Below, in pieces: positions 34,053 through 43,588 of a DNA stretch of 64,000 nucleotides. The first letter of the stretch is position 1, and each line of letters starts with the position of its first letter. The position numbers and the translations under genes were made by a program. This DNA comes from Acidovorax sp. FHTAMBA (GTDB lineage: Bacteria; Pseudomonadota; Gammaproteobacteria; Burkholderiales; Burkholderiaceae_C): positions 627,501-691,500 of the forward strand of contig NZ_CP152407.1 in the NCBI RefSeq assembly GCF_038958875.1, in the 5' to 3' direction. Below the pieces are notes generated by a model. The model ran no database searches, was not told the DNA's origin, and worked only from the letters and a program-made list of their open reading frames with translations.

Positions 34053-35033
34053 TTACACGCCAGCGGCGTGCGCCTGCTGGTCGGCGTGGTAGCTGCTGCG
34101 CACCATGGCGCCCACGGCCGCGTGGCTGAAGCCCATCTTGTAGGCCTCTTCCTCGAACATCTTGAAGGTGTCGGGGTGCACGTAGCGGCGCACGGGCAGG
34201 TGGCTGTTGCTGGGCGACAGGTACTGGCCGATGGTCAGCATGTCGATGTTGTGTTCGCGCATGTCGCGCATCACCTGCAGGATCTCTTCGTCCGTCTCGC
34301 CCAAGCCCACCATGATGCCGCTCTTGGTGGGAACATTGGGGTGCAGGGCCTTGAACTTTTTCAGCAGGTTCAGGCTGAACTGGTAGTCAGAGCCTGGGCG
34401 CGCTTCCTTGTACAGGCGGGGTGCGGTTTCCAGGTTGTGGTTCATCACGTCGGGTGGCGCGGCTTTCAGGATTTCGAGCGCACGGTCGTCGCGGCCCCGG
34501 AAGTCGGGCACCAGGATCTCGATCTGCGTAGCGGGCGACAACTCGCGGATGTTCTGGATGCATTCGACAAAGTGGCCGCTGCCGCCGTCGCGCAGGTCGT
34601 CACGGTCCACGCTGGTGATCACCACGTACTTGAGCTTGAGGGCGGCAATGGTCTTGGCCAGGTTCAGCGGCTCGTCCTTGTCGAGCGGGTCGGGGCGGCC
34701 GTGGCCCACGTCGCAGAAGGGGCAGCGCCGCGTGCACTTGTCGCCCATGATCATGAAGGTGGCTGTGCCTTTGCCAAAACATTCGCCGATGTTGGGGCAG
34801 GAGGCTTCTTCGCACACCGTGTGCAGCTTGTGCTCGCGCAGGATCTCCTTGATTTCGTAGAAGCGTGTGGTGGGGCTGCCCGCCTTCACGCGAATCCACT
34901 CAGGCTTCTTGAGCACTTCGCCTTGCTCGACCTTGATCGGAATGCGCGAGAGCTTGGCGGCCGCTTTTTGCTTGGCCAGCGGGTTGTAGGCTTCGACGGA
35001 TTGCGCTTCGCGGACGACTTCAGGGGTGCTCAT
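34053..35033 (-). CDS. lipA: Lipoyl synthase
   Basis: 326 residues. Radical SAM enzyme inserting two sulfurs into octanoyl-lysine. The auxiliary iron-sulfur cluster cysteines are C74, C79 and C85 (CEEASCPNIGEC) and the radical SAM triad is C100, C104, C107 (CTRRCPFC). The C-terminal RSSYHADQ provides the conserved Ser that ligates the auxiliary cluster. It follows lipB on the same strand with a 15-base gap; the pair forms the de novo lipoylation pathway for pyruvate and 2-oxoglutarate dehydrogenases and the glycine cleavage system. Confidence 0.98.
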   Translation of the reverse strand: MSTPEVVREAQSVEAYNPLAKQKAAAKLSRIPIKVEQGEVLKKPEWIRVKAGSPTTRFYEIKEILREHKLHTVCEEASCPNIGECFGKGTATFMIMGDKCTRRCPFCDVGHGRPDPLDKDEPLNLAKTIAALKLKYVVITSVDRDDLRDGGSGHFVECIQNIRELSPATQIEILVPDFRGRDDRALEILKAAPPDVMNHNLETAPRLYKEARPGSDYQFSLNLLKKFKALHPNVPTKSGIMVGLGETDEEILQVMRDMREHNIDMLTIGQYLSPSNSHLPVRRYVHPDTFKMFEEEAYKMGFSHAAVGAMVRSSYHADQQAHAAGV

Positions 35034-35048
35034 GGCGTGTAGACAGGT

Positions 35049-35744
35049 TCAGGGCGCCAAACGGATGCTGAGCTGCTGGCCCAGCACCTGCGCGGCTTCT
35101 TCCCAGGTGGTGTGGACCCCGATTGTAGAAAGGTCCACCGTCTGCAAACCTGCGTAACCGCAAGGGTTGATGCGGGCAAAGGGCTCCAGGTCCATCGCCA
35201 CATTCAGCGCCACGCCGTGGTAGGTGCAGTGCCGGCTGACCTTGATGCCGAGCGCAGCGATCTTGCCCAGGCCTTCGAAGTCGGGGGTTGGCGGGGCGAC
35301 ACCCACCCGTTTCTGCGGGCGTTGGGGCAGCATGGCGTGGCTGTGCGGGTCATCAAGGCGCACATAGATGCCGGGGGCGCCGCCCACCCGGTGCCCGGTG
35401 ATGCCAAAGTGCGCCAGCGTGCGGATCACGGCCTCTTCCACGCGGTACACATATTCCTTGACGAAATAGCCTGCACGTTGAAGGTTGATCAGTGGGTAAG
35501 CCACGACCTGACCGGGGCCGTGGAAGGTGACCTGCCCGCCCCGGTTGGTGGCCACCACGGGGATGTCGCCTGGGTTGAGCACGTGATCACTCTTGCCTGC
35601 GAGCCCCTGTGTGTACATCGGAGCGTGCTCACACACCCAGAGCACATCGGGTGTTTCGGGGTTGCGACTGGCCGTGAAGTCCTGCATGGCCTGCACGGTG
35701 GCGGCATAGTCCACGCGGCCCAGCATGTGAATGGCGATGGTCAT
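35049..35744 (-). CDS. lipB: Octanoyltransferase
   Basis: 231 residues. Transfers octanoyl from acyl carrier protein to lipoyl domains. RGGQVTFHGPGQVVAYPLI is the family signature, the catalytic Lys is in AALGIKVSRHCTYHG and the catalytic Cys in INPCGYAGLQTVDL. It lies between ybeD and lipA, the conserved order ybeD-lipB-lipA. Confidence 0.97.
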   Translation of the reverse strand: MTIAIHMLGRVDYAATVQAMQDFTASRNPETPDVLWVCEHAPMYTQGLAGKSDHVLNPGDIPVVATNRGGQVTFHGPGQVVAYPLINLQRAGYFVKEYVYRVEEAVIRTLAHFGITGHRVGGAPGIYVRLDDPHSHAMLPQRPQKRVGVAPPTPDFEGLGKIAALGIKVSRHCTYHGVALNVAMDLEPFARINPCGYAGLQTVDLSTIGVHTTWEEAAQVLGQQLSIRLAP

Positions 35745-35769
35745 GCAGAGAACCTGCGCTTGTCTGCGG

Positions 35770-36087
35770 TCAGAGCACCACTTTGACGAGGGGGTGCGAC
35801 GACAGCGCCCGGTACAGCTCGTCGAGCTGCTCCCGGCTTGTTGCCGTGATGGTGATGGTTACTCCGAGGTAATTGCCAGCGCGGCTGTCGCGCAGTTCAA
35901 TGGTGCTGGCGTCAAATGTGGGGTCGGCCTTGCGGGCCAGCTCCGTGATGGCGTGCACAAAGCCATCGACCTTGGCCCCCATCACTTTGATCGGAAATCT
36001 GGAGGGGTATTCGATCAGCGAGTCCTTGCGAGGATCGCCAGGTTGTGCATCAAGACCGTTGGCAGGAGGCGAAGGAGGTGTGGTCAT
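35770..36087 (-). CDS. ybeD: YbeD-like DUF493 protein
   Basis: 105 residues from ATG 36087 (MTTPPSPPANGLDAQPG). The body DSLIEYPSRFPIKVMGAKVD and TITATSREQLDELYRALSSH matches the small ferredoxin-like YbeD family, usually placed before lipB and of uncertain, possibly regulatory, function. The frame stays open upstream through a half copy of repeat family A, but that part is unlike the family. It is the first gene of the ybeD-lipB-lipA set. Confidence 0.88.
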   Translation of the reverse strand: MTTPPSPPANGLDAQPGDPRKDSLIEYPSRFPIKVMGAKVDGFVHAITELARKADPTFDASTIELRDSRAGNYLGVTITITATSREQLDELYRALSSHPLVKVVL

Positions 36088-36111
36088 GGTGAGGGGTTCT
36101 TTTGCTTCGAT

Positions 36112-36139
36112 TTCAATAGCTGCAGGCGCTTTGCCATTG
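36112..36139 (+). repeat. Family A repeat, half copy
   Basis: TTTCAATAGCTGCAG, then GCGCTTTGCCATTGTGCG; the right stem arm is degenerate. It sits 25 bases upstream of the ybeD start, with the AGCTATT end facing it. Confidence 0.6.
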
Positions 36140-36290
36140 TGCGACAAGGCCCGGGCGGCGCGTCGATAACTGGTCCGTTTCTGCGCGGTGAAGCACGGCA
36201 ATGCACATCGCATTGCACCCCGAAACCCGTTGGCCCATCACCACAGGCGGGCGAGTCCTGGTGGCGGTTACATGACCCGTTTGCGGTTTT

Positions 36291-36321
36291 TTGTCGTTCG
36301 CCACGGGTTTTTACTTATAAT
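36291..36321 (+). promoter_or_regulatory. Promoter of the ATP synthase operon
   Basis: Consensus -10 TATAAT at 36316-36321, with TTGTCG at 36291-36296 (19-base spacer) as the best -35. It lies about 50 bases before atpI. The 36140-36290 stretch before it holds nothing else I recognise. Confidence 0.6.
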
Positions 36322-36369
36322 TAGAGGCTTTGTGAAAGTTGCAGTCTGTAACGCGGGCGTCATTCAACA

Positions 36370-36843
36370 ATGAAAACAATCGCGACAGAGACTGAAACTG
36401 AGGCTGAAGAATCTGACTTCAAGCCCCTGACGGCCCAAGAGGCTGATCAGTGGCGCAGTCGCAATCCCCCCGTCTCCGTGTGGAAGGTGGTGGCGGGTCA
36501 GGCGCTGGTCGGGCTGCTGGTGGCTCTTGGGGCCTGGGCGGTGGCGGGAAGTGTGCAGGCAGGCTGGTCTGCTGCGTATGGTGCGCTGTCCGTGGTGATT
36601 CCGGCAGCCTTGTTTGCCCGGGGTGTGCTGCGCCAGAAGGCGTCGATCAACCCGCGCGCTGCGATGGTGGGGTTCTTTGGCTGGGAGATTGCCAAGATCG
36701 TATTGACGGTTGCGCTGCTTGCGGCGGCACCCTGGGTGGTTCCCGGCCTGAGCTGGATCGCCCTGCTGGTGGGCTTGGTAGTCACGATGAAAACGTACTG
36801 GGTTGCGCTGTTGGTGCGGCCCGGTGTTCGAAAAACCGATTGA
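36370..36843 (+). CDS. atpI: ATP synthase protein I
   Basis: 157 residues with four membrane helices after a charged N-terminus (EAEESDFKPLTAQEADQWRS). The GWEIAKIVLTVALL motif is that of AtpI, which aids assembly of the c-ring. It is the first gene of the atp operon, 19 bases before atpB. Confidence 0.88.
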   Translation: MKTIATETETEAEESDFKPLTAQEADQWRSRNPPVSVWKVVAGQALVGLLVALGAWAVAGSVQAGWSAAYGALSVVIPAALFARGVLRQKASINPRAAMVGFFGWEIAKIVLTVALLAAAPWVVPGLSWIALLVGLVVTMKTYWVALLVRPGVRKTD

Positions 36844-36862
36844 TTTAGAGAAGAGTTGTCCG

Positions 36863-37741
36863 ATGGCCGCAGAAGCGCACGCTCCGACTGCAAGTGAATA
36901 CATCGTTCACCACCTGCAGCATCTTCAAAACGTCAAGCAGACCAAGATTGTTGACTTCACGGTCATCAATTACGACTCCATCATTATTGGTTTGGTTCTG
37001 GGTGTCATCACCCTGCTGATTCTCTGGTCGGCTGCCCGCAAGGCGACTTCCGGCGTTCCTGGCCGCTTCCAGGCTGCGGTGGAAATGCTGGTCGAGATGG
37101 TGGACAACCAGGCCAAGGCCAATATCCACAACGCTGAAAGCCGCAAGTTCATCGCCCCCCTGGGCCTGACGGTGTTCGTCTGGATCTTCCTGATGAACTT
37201 CATGGACATGATTCCCGTGGACCTGCTGCCCTCCATCTGGGCCCAGATTTACGGTGCTGCCGGCCATGATCCGCACGACGCCTACCTGCGCGTGGTGCCC
37301 ACTGCTGACCTTTCCACCACTCTGGGTCTCGCATTTGCGGTCCTGATCCTGCGCTTCTGGTACAGCGTCAAGATCAAGGGCGCTGGCGGTTGGGCGCATG
37401 AGCTGGTTTCCGCGCCTTTCGGCACCAGCAAGAACCCCATCTTCGCCCTGATCCTGGGCGTGGTGAACGTGCTGATGCAGATCATTGAATATGTCGCCAA
37501 CACCGTGTCGCATGGCATGCGGTTGTTCGGCAACATGTACGCCGGTGAACTGGTGTTCATGCTGATCGCCCTCATGGGTGGTGCGGCTGCACTGTCGCTG
37601 TCGGGTGTGCTGCTGCCTGTGGGCCACGTCATCGCTGGCACCATCTGGACGCTGTTCCACATTCTGGTGATCTCCCTGCAGGCATTCATCTTCATGATGC
37701 TCGCACTGATCTACCTCGGTCAGGCGCACAACGCGCACTAA
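36863..37741 (+). CDS. atpB: ATP synthase Fo subunit a
   Basis: 292 residues from ATG 36863 (MAAEAHAPTASEYIVHHLQH). Integral membrane stator with the essential Arg in the helix MRLFGNMYAGELVFML. It forms the proton half-channels against the c-ring. The start was chosen on family N-terminus; the open frame extends 20 codons upstream into atpI. Confidence 0.97.
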   Translation: MAAEAHAPTASEYIVHHLQHLQNVKQTKIVDFTVINYDSIIIGLVLGVITLLILWSAARKATSGVPGRFQAAVEMLVEMVDNQAKANIHNAESRKFIAPLGLTVFVWIFLMNFMDMIPVDLLPSIWAQIYGAAGHDPHDAYLRVVPTADLSTTLGLAFAVLILRFWYSVKIKGAGGWAHELVSAPFGTSKNPIFALILGVVNVLMQIIEYVANTVSHGMRLFGNMYAGELVFMLIALMGGAAALSLSGVLLPVGHVIAGTIWTLFHILVISLQAFIFMMLALIYLGQAHNAH

Positions 37742-37795
37742 GTTTCCCTTTCGTTTTTTCTTTCCTCAACTTTTCTTTTTTACTCAGGAGTCATC

Positions 37796-38065
37796 ATGGA
37801 AAACATTCTCGGTCTCGTCGCTCTGGCTTGTGGTCTGATCGTTGGTCTGGGCGCTATCGGCGCTTCCATCGGTATCGCACTGATGGGTGGCAAGTTCCTC
37901 GAATCGTCGGCACGTCAGCCTGAGCTGATCAACGAACTGCAAACCAAGATGTTCATCTTGGCCGGTCTGATCGACGCTGCCTTCCTGATCGGTGTGGCTA
38001 TCGCTCTGCTGTTCGCCTTCGCTAACCCCTTCGCTTCCACGTTCTTGGCCAACCTGCCCAAGTAA
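37796..38065 (+). CDS. atpE: ATP synthase Fo subunit c
   Basis: 89-residue hairpin of two membrane helices. The proton-carrying carboxylate is Asp60 in ILAGLIDAAFLIGV, and the polar loop is SSARQPELINELQTK, so it is an H+ rather than Na+ type by general appearance. ACTCAGGAGTCATC before the start is a strong ribosome-binding site, fitting its high copy number in the complex. Confidence 0.97.
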   Translation: MENILGLVALACGLIVGLGAIGASIGIALMGGKFLESSARQPELINELQTKMFILAGLIDAAFLIGVAIALLFAFANPFASTFLANLPK

Positions 38066-38099
38066 GTTCCGTTCAACGCCACTTTAGAAAGGTGTTGCC

Positions 38100-38570
38100 G
38101 TGAGTATCAACGCGACCCTGTTCATTCAGGCCATCGTCTTCCTGATCCTGGTGTGGTTCACGATGAAATTCGTGTGGCCCCCGATCGCCAAGGCGTTGGA
38201 TGAACGAGCCCAGAAAATCGCCGAAGGCCTCGCTGCTGCCGACCGTGCCAAGTCCGAGCTGACCGCTGCCAACCAGCGCGTCGAGAAGGAATTGTCACAG
38301 GCGCGCAACGAAACGGCCTCGCGTCTTGCGGACGCCGACCGCCGTGCCCAGGCCATCATCGAAGAAGCCAAGGCACGCGCCACGGAAGAAGGCAACAAGA
38401 TCGTTGCTTCCGCCCGTGCTGAAGCCGAGCAGCAAACGGTGCAAGCCCGCGAAGCCCTGCGCGAGCAGGTGGCCGCGCTGGCCGTCAAGGGTGCAGAGCA
38501 GATTCTCCGCAAGGAAGTCAACGCCGGCGTACACGCCGACCTGCTCAACCGCCTGAAGACCGAGCTGTAA
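38100..38570 (+). CDS. atpF: ATP synthase Fo subunit b
   Basis: 156 residues, GTG start at 38100 after GAAAGGTGTTGCC. One N-terminal membrane helix (ATLFIQAIVFLILVWFTMKF) and a long charged coiled coil form the peripheral stalk. Ends in NRLKTEL; atpH begins 10 bases later. Confidence 0.97.
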   Translation: MSINATLFIQAIVFLILVWFTMKFVWPPIAKALDERAQKIAEGLAAADRAKSELTAANQRVEKELSQARNETASRLADADRRAQAIIEEAKARATEEGNKIVASARAEAEQQTVQAREALREQVAALAVKGAEQILRKEVNAGVHADLLNRLKTEL

Positions 38571-38580
38571 GGGGACACAC

Positions 38581-39123
38581 ATGGCTGAACTCGCCACCAT
38601 TGCCCGCCCCTACGCCGATGCCCTGTTCAAGGCCGCTACTGCGGGTGCGGGCGTGGACCTGGCCAGCACCGCTGACTGGGTCGATGAACTGGCGGCCATT
38701 GCCGCCAACCCCCAGTTGCGTCAGCTGGCGGACAACCCCAAGGTGACGGCAGACCAGGTGTTTGCCGTCTTCACGGGTGTTGCGCGTTCGGCGCTGTCCG
38801 ATACGGCCAAGAATTTCCTGCGTACAGTCATCGACAACGGACGCATCAACGCGCTCCCGGAAGTGGCTTCGCAGTTTCGTGCCCTCGTGAATCGCCGCAA
38901 CGGATCTTCTGATGCCGTGGTGTACAGCGCCTTCCCCATGGACAGTGCTGCACTGTCCGAGGTCGGCGCAGCGCTGGAAAAGCGCTTTGGCCGCAAGCTC
39001 AATCTCGCTGTCCAGCAGGACGAGTCACTGATTGGCGGCATTCGCGTAGTGGTGGGTGACGAGGTGCTGGACACTTCGGTCAAGGCCCGTCTTGAACAAA
39101 TGAAAGCGGCCCTCACCGCCTAG
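38581..39123 (+). CDS. atpH: ATP synthase F1 subunit delta
   Basis: 180 residues, MAELATIARPYADALFKAAT. Caps the peripheral stalk on the F1 head. The C-terminal QDESLIGGIRVVVGDEVLD is the family signature. Ten bases after atpF and 42 before atpA. Confidence 0.97.
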   Translation: MAELATIARPYADALFKAATAGAGVDLASTADWVDELAAIAANPQLRQLADNPKVTADQVFAVFTGVARSALSDTAKNFLRTVIDNGRINALPEVASQFRALVNRRNGSSDAVVYSAFPMDSAALSEVGAALEKRFGRKLNLAVQQDESLIGGIRVVVGDEVLDTSVKARLEQMKAALTA

Positions 39124-39165
39124 TGCGCGGCGAGGACAGCGAACCAAAGAAAGAAGGAAAGAGTC

Positions 39166-40719
39166 ATGCAACTCAATCCCGCAGAAATTTCTGAACTCAT
39201 CAAGAGCCGCATCGAAGGTCTGGCCGCCAGCAGCGATATCCGCAACCAGGGTACCGTGGTGTCCGTGTCTGACGGTATCGTGCGCGTGCACGGCCTCTCG
39301 GATGTGATGCAGGGCGAAATGCTCGAGTTTCCCGCCACCAAGGACGGTCAGCCTTCCTACGGCCTCGCGCTGAACCTTGAGCGCGACTCCGTCGGCGCCG
39401 TGATTCTGGGCGAGTACGAGCACATCTCCGAAGGCGACACCGTCAAGTGCACGGGCCGTATTCTGGAAGTGCCGGTCGGCCCCGAACTGATCGGCCGCGT
39501 GGTGAATGCCCTGGGCCAGCCTATCGACGGCAAGGGTCCTATCAACGCCAAGCTCACCGACGTGATCGAAAAGGTCGCTCCTGGTGTGATCGCCCGTAAA
39601 TCGGTGGACCAGCCTCTGCAAACCGGCCTGAAGTCTATCGACTCGATGGTGCCCGTCGGCCGTGGCCAGCGCGAGCTGATCATTGGTGACCGCCAGACCG
39701 GCAAGACGGCCGTTGCCATCGACGCCATCATTGCCCAGAAGGGCCAGGGCGTTACCTGTATCTACGTCGCCATCGGTCAGAAGGCCTCGTCGATCAAGAA
39801 CGTGGTGCGCGCTCTGGAACAAGCCGGCGCCATGGAGTACACGATCGTGGTGGCTGCATCGGCCTCCGAATCGGCCGCCATGCAGTACGTGTCGGCCTAC
39901 TCCGGCTGCACCATGGGCGAATACTTCCGCGACCGCGGTGAAGACGCCCTGATCGTGTATGACGACCTGTCCAAGCAAGCTGTGGCTTACCGTCAAGTGT
40001 CCCTGCTGCTCCGCCGCCCACCAGGCCGTGAAGCCTACCCTGGCGACGTGTTCTATCTCCACAGCCGCCTGCTCGAACGCGCAGCCCGCGTGAACGCCGA
40101 CTACGTCGAAGCCTTCACCAAGGGTGAAGTCAAGGGCAAGACGGGTTCGCTGACGGCTCTGCCCATCATCGAAACGCAAGCCGGCGACGTGTCTGCCTTC
40201 GTTCCTACCAACGTGATTTCGATCACCGACGGTCAGATCTTCCTGGAAACCAGCCTGTTCAACGCCGGTATCCGCCCCGCCATCAACGCCGGTATCTCGG
40301 TGTCGCGCGTGGGTGGTGCTGCACAGACCAAGCTGATCAAGAATCTGTCCGGCGGTATCCGTACCGATCTGGCTCAGTACCGTGAACTGGCTGCGTTCGC
40401 GCAGTTCGCTTCCGATCTGGACGAAGCCACCCGCAAGCAGCTGGACCGCGGTGCCCGCGTGACCGAACTGCTCAAGCAGGCGCAGTACAGCCCGCTGTCC
40501 ATCTCGCTGATGGCTTCCACGCTGTTTGCTGTGAACAAGGGTTTCATGGACGACATCGATGTCAAGAAGGTGCTCGACTTCGAACACGGCCTGCACCAGT
40601 TCCTGAAGACCAGCCACGCCGCTTTGTTGGCCAAGCTGGAACAGGCCAAGGCCATGGACAAGGATGCTGAAGCCGAATTGACCGCAGCGATCGCCGCGTT
40701 CAAGAAGTCGTTCGCTTAA
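39166..40719 (+). CDS. atpA: ATP synthase F1 subunit alpha
   Basis: 517 residues. Walker A GDRQTGKTAVAIDA, the DDLSKQAVAYRQ segment, and the arginine finger region ISVSRVGGAAQTKL are present. Non-catalytic nucleotide-binding subunit of the hexamer. AAGAAGGAAAGAGTC before the start. A long open frame on the opposite strand across this gene is an artefact of GC-rich codon use. Confidence 0.98.
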   Translation: MQLNPAEISELIKSRIEGLAASSDIRNQGTVVSVSDGIVRVHGLSDVMQGEMLEFPATKDGQPSYGLALNLERDSVGAVILGEYEHISEGDTVKCTGRILEVPVGPELIGRVVNALGQPIDGKGPINAKLTDVIEKVAPGVIARKSVDQPLQTGLKSIDSMVPVGRGQRELIIGDRQTGKTAVAIDAIIAQKGQGVTCIYVAIGQKASSIKNVVRALEQAGAMEYTIVVAASASESAAMQYVSAYSGCTMGEYFRDRGEDALIVYDDLSKQAVAYRQVSLLLRRPPGREAYPGDVFYLHSRLLERAARVNADYVEAFTKGEVKGKTGSLTALPIIETQAGDVSAFVPTNVISITDGQIFLETSLFNAGIRPAINAGISVSRVGGAAQTKLIKNLSGGIRTDLAQYRELAAFAQFASDLDEATRKQLDRGARVTELLKQAQYSPLSISLMASTLFAVNKGFMDDIDVKKVLDFEHGLHQFLKTSHAALLAKLEQAKAMDKDAEAELTAAIAAFKKSFA

Positions 40720-40737
40720 ACCGGACGAGGAGCCATC

Positions 40738-41604
40738 ATGGCAGCAGGCAAGGAAATACGCGGCAAGATCAAATCGGTGGAAAACACCAAGAAGATCACC
40801 AAAGCCATGGAAATGGTGGCTGCATCCAAAATGCGCAAGGCGCAGGACCGGATGCGGGCTGCCCGCCCGTACAGCGAGAAGATCCGCAACATTGCAGCCA
40901 ATCTCGGCAAGGCCAACCCGGAGTACGTGCATCCGTTCATGAAGATGAACGATGCCAAAACCGCTGGCGTGATCGTCATCACCACGGACAAGGGTCTGTG
41001 CGGTGGCATGAACACCAACGTGTTGCGTGCCGTGACGACCAAGCTGCGTGAACTGCAAGGCGCGGGTGTTTCGACCGAAGCCGTGGCAATTGGCAACAAG
41101 GGCCTGGGTTTCCTGAACCGTGTGGGCGCCAAGGTGGTTTCGCACGTGACGGGCCTGGGCGACACGCCCCATCTGGACAAGCTGATCGGCCCCGTCAAGG
41201 TGCTGCTCGATGCCTACGCCGAAGGCAAGATCAACGCGGTGTACCTGTCGTACACCAAGTTCATCAACACCATGAAGCAGGAATCGGTGGTGGAGCAGCT
41301 GCTCCCCCTGTCGTCCGAGCAGATGGAGGCCGAAAAGACCGAACACGGCTGGGACTACATCTACGAGCCCGATGCGCAAAGCGTCATCGACGAGTTGCTG
41401 GTCCGTTACGTCGAGTCCCTGATCTATCAGGCGGTTGCGGAAAACATGGCGTCCGAGCAGTCGGCGCGCATGGTGGCCATGAAGGCTGCCACCGACAACG
41501 CCGGCAGCGTCATTGGCGAGTTGAAGCTGGTCTACAACAAGACGCGCCAGGCAGCGATCACGAAAGAACTTTCGGAAATCGTGGCTGGCGCCGCTGCTGT
41601 GTAA
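40738..41604 (+). CDS. atpG: ATP synthase F1 subunit gamma
   Basis: 288 residues, MAAGKEIRGKIKSVENTKKI. It is the rotating central shaft; the N- and C-terminal helices (KAMEMVAASKMRKAQ; KLVYNKTRQAAITKELSEI) form the coiled coil. ITTDKGLCGGMN is the family signature. Confidence 0.98.
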   Translation: MAAGKEIRGKIKSVENTKKITKAMEMVAASKMRKAQDRMRAARPYSEKIRNIAANLGKANPEYVHPFMKMNDAKTAGVIVITTDKGLCGGMNTNVLRAVTTKLRELQGAGVSTEAVAIGNKGLGFLNRVGAKVVSHVTGLGDTPHLDKLIGPVKVLLDAYAEGKINAVYLSYTKFINTMKQESVVEQLLPLSSEQMEAEKTEHGWDYIYEPDAQSVIDELLVRYVESLIYQAVAENMASEQSARMVAMKAATDNAGSVIGELKLVYNKTRQAAITKELSEIVAGAAAV

Positions 41605-41637
41605 GCAGCTCAACAAACTACTTTATTGGAGCGAAAA

Positions 41638-43044
41638 ATGGCTCAAGTGCAAGGCAAGATTGTTCAATGTATCGGCGCTGTGGTGGACGTTGAGTTCCCC
41701 CGCGACCAGATGCCCAAGATTTATGACGCCCTGAAGCTCGAAGGTTCGTCGCTGACGCTGGAAGTGCAACAGCAGCTGGGCGACGGCGTGGTGCGTACCA
41801 TTGCTCTGGGCTCGTCCGACGGCCTGCGCCGCGGCATCATGGTGTCCAACACCGGCAACCCCATCACCGTGCCTGTGGGCAAGGCGACGCTGGGCCGCAT
41901 CATGGACGTGCTGGGCACGCCCATCGACGAGCGTGGTCCGGTCAGCCAGGACCTGACGGCCTCCATCCACCGCAAGGCCCCTGCGTACGACGAACTGTCG
42001 CCTTCGCAAGAGCTGCTGGAAACCGGCATCAAGGTGATTGACCTGGTGTGCCCGTTCGCCAAGGGCGGCAAGGTGGGTCTGTTCGGTGGCGCCGGCGTGG
42101 GCAAGACTGTGAACATGATGGAGCTCATCAACAACATCGCCAAGGCCCACAGCGGTCTGTCGGTGTTCGCTGGTGTGGGCGAGCGTACCCGTGAAGGGAA
42201 CGACTTCTACCATGAAATGGCCGATTCCGGCGTGGTTAACCTCGAGAAGCTCGAAGAGTCCAAGGTTGCCATGGTGTACGGCCAGATGAACGAGCCCCCA
42301 GGCAACCGTCTGCGCGTGGCCCTGACCGGTCTGACCATCGCCGAGTCGTTCCGCGACGAAGGCCGCGACGTGCTGTTCTTCGTGGACAACATCTACCGCT
42401 ACACGCTGGCCGGTACCGAAGTGTCCGCTCTGCTGGGCCGCATGCCTTCCGCCGTGGGTTACCAGCCTACGCTGGCCGAAGAAATGGGCCGCCTGCAAGA
42501 GCGTATTACGTCCACCAAGGTCGGTTCGATCACCTCCATCCAGGCCGTGTACGTGCCAGCGGATGACTTGACCGACCCATCGCCTGCTACGACGTTCGCC
42601 CATTTGGACTCCACCGTGGTGTTGTCGCGTGACATCGCTTCGCTGGGTATCTACCCCGCCGTGGATCCTCTGGACTCCACCAGCCGTCAGCTGGACCCGA
42701 ACGTGGTGGGCGAAGACCACTACAGCACGGCCCGCGCAGTGCAGGGCACGCTGCAGCGCTACAAGGAACTGCGCGACATCATCGCCATTCTGGGCATGGA
42801 CGAACTGGCGCCTGAAGACAAGCTGGCCGTGGCCCGCGCGCGCAAGATCCAGCGTTTCCTGTCGCAGCCTTTCCACGTGGCCGAAGTGTTCACGGGCTCG
42901 CCAGGCAAGTACGTTCCGCTGTCGGAAACCATCCGTGGTTTCAAGATGATCGTGAACGGCGAATGCGATCACCTGCCAGAGCAAGCGTTCTACATGGTGG
43001 GCACCATTGACGAAGCCTTCGAAAAGGCCAAGAAGGTGGCCTGA
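41638..43044 (+). CDS. atpD: ATP synthase F1 subunit beta
   Basis: 468 residues from ATG 41638. Catalytic subunit: Walker A GGAGVGKTVNMME, catalytic Glu in GVGERTREGNDFY, and Walker B DVLFFVDNIYRY. AVYVPADDLTDPSPATTFAH is the DELSEED-side family region. TTGGAGCG precedes the start. Confidence 0.98.
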   Translation: MAQVQGKIVQCIGAVVDVEFPRDQMPKIYDALKLEGSSLTLEVQQQLGDGVVRTIALGSSDGLRRGIMVSNTGNPITVPVGKATLGRIMDVLGTPIDERGPVSQDLTASIHRKAPAYDELSPSQELLETGIKVIDLVCPFAKGGKVGLFGGAGVGKTVNMMELINNIAKAHSGLSVFAGVGERTREGNDFYHEMADSGVVNLEKLEESKVAMVYGQMNEPPGNRLRVALTGLTIAESFRDEGRDVLFFVDNIYRYTLAGTEVSALLGRMPSAVGYQPTLAEEMGRLQERITSTKVGSITSIQAVYVPADDLTDPSPATTFAHLDSTVVLSRDIASLGIYPAVDPLDSTSRQLDPNVVGEDHYSTARAVQGTLQRYKELRDIIAILGMDELAPEDKLAVARARKIQRFLSQPFHVAEVFTGSPGKYVPLSETIRGFKMIVNGECDHLPEQAFYMVGTIDEAFEKAKKVA

Positions 43045-43116
43045 TGAGCCGTCGGCCGGGCAGCCCATGGCGGCTCGGCCTTCAGCAATCAAGCAACCCA
43101 CCTTTTCTTAGGAGCA

Positions 43117-43536
43117 ATGATGAACACCATCCTCGTTGACGTGGTCAGCGCCGAAGAGTCCATCTTCTCCGGTGAAGCGCGTTTTGTCGCTCTGCCCGGT
43201 GAAGCTGGCGAACTGGGCATTTACCCTCGCCACACCCCGCTGATCACCCGCATCAAGCCGGGCTCGGTGCGCATCGAAATGGCCGATGGCTCCGAAGAGT
43301 TTGTCTTCGTGGCCGGTGGCATTCTGGAAGTGCAGCCCAACCGCGTAACTGTGTTGTCCGATACCGCCATCCGTGGCAAGGATCTGGATGACGAGAAGGC
43401 CAACGCTGCGAAGGCTGCCGCCGAAGAAGCGCTCAAGAACGCCAAGAGCGATATTGATCTGGCCAAGGCACAGTCTGAGCTGGCAGTCATGGCCGCGCAG
43501 ATTGCAGCGCTGCGCAAGTTCCGCCAGAAGAAGTAA
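43117..43536 (+). CDS. atpC: ATP synthase F1 subunit epsilon
   Basis: 139 residues (two adjacent ATG codons, 43117 or 43120). Beta-sandwich domain with GEAGELGIYPRHTPLITRIK and a C-terminal helical hairpin (KAAAEEALKNAKSDIDLAKA) that can inhibit the enzyme. Last gene of the operon, followed by a terminator. Confidence 0.97.
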   Translation: MMNTILVDVVSAEESIFSGEARFVALPGEAGELGIYPRHTPLITRIKPGSVRIEMADGSEEFVFVAGGILEVQPNRVTVLSDTAIRGKDLDDEKANAAKAAAEEALKNAKSDIDLAKAQSELAVMAAQIAALRKFRQKK

Positions 43537-43560
43537 TACGGCTTCTTGCGAACGCGTACG

Positions 43561-43588
43561 AAAAACCCGGCAATGCCGGGTTTTTTGC
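43561..43588 (+). terminator. Intrinsic terminator of the atp operon
   Basis: Stem AACCCGGCA/TGCCGGGTT (43564-43582) followed by TTTT and preceded by AAAAA, so it may act in both directions. From here to 43772 I see nothing else. Confidence 0.92.

Noticed and set aside
39025..41616. Very long open frame on the minus strand across atpA and atpG (863 codons).
   Set aside because: It is opposite two certain ATP synthase genes, rich in His, Gly and Leu in a pattern produced by GC-rich third positions, with no domain and no ribosome-binding site.
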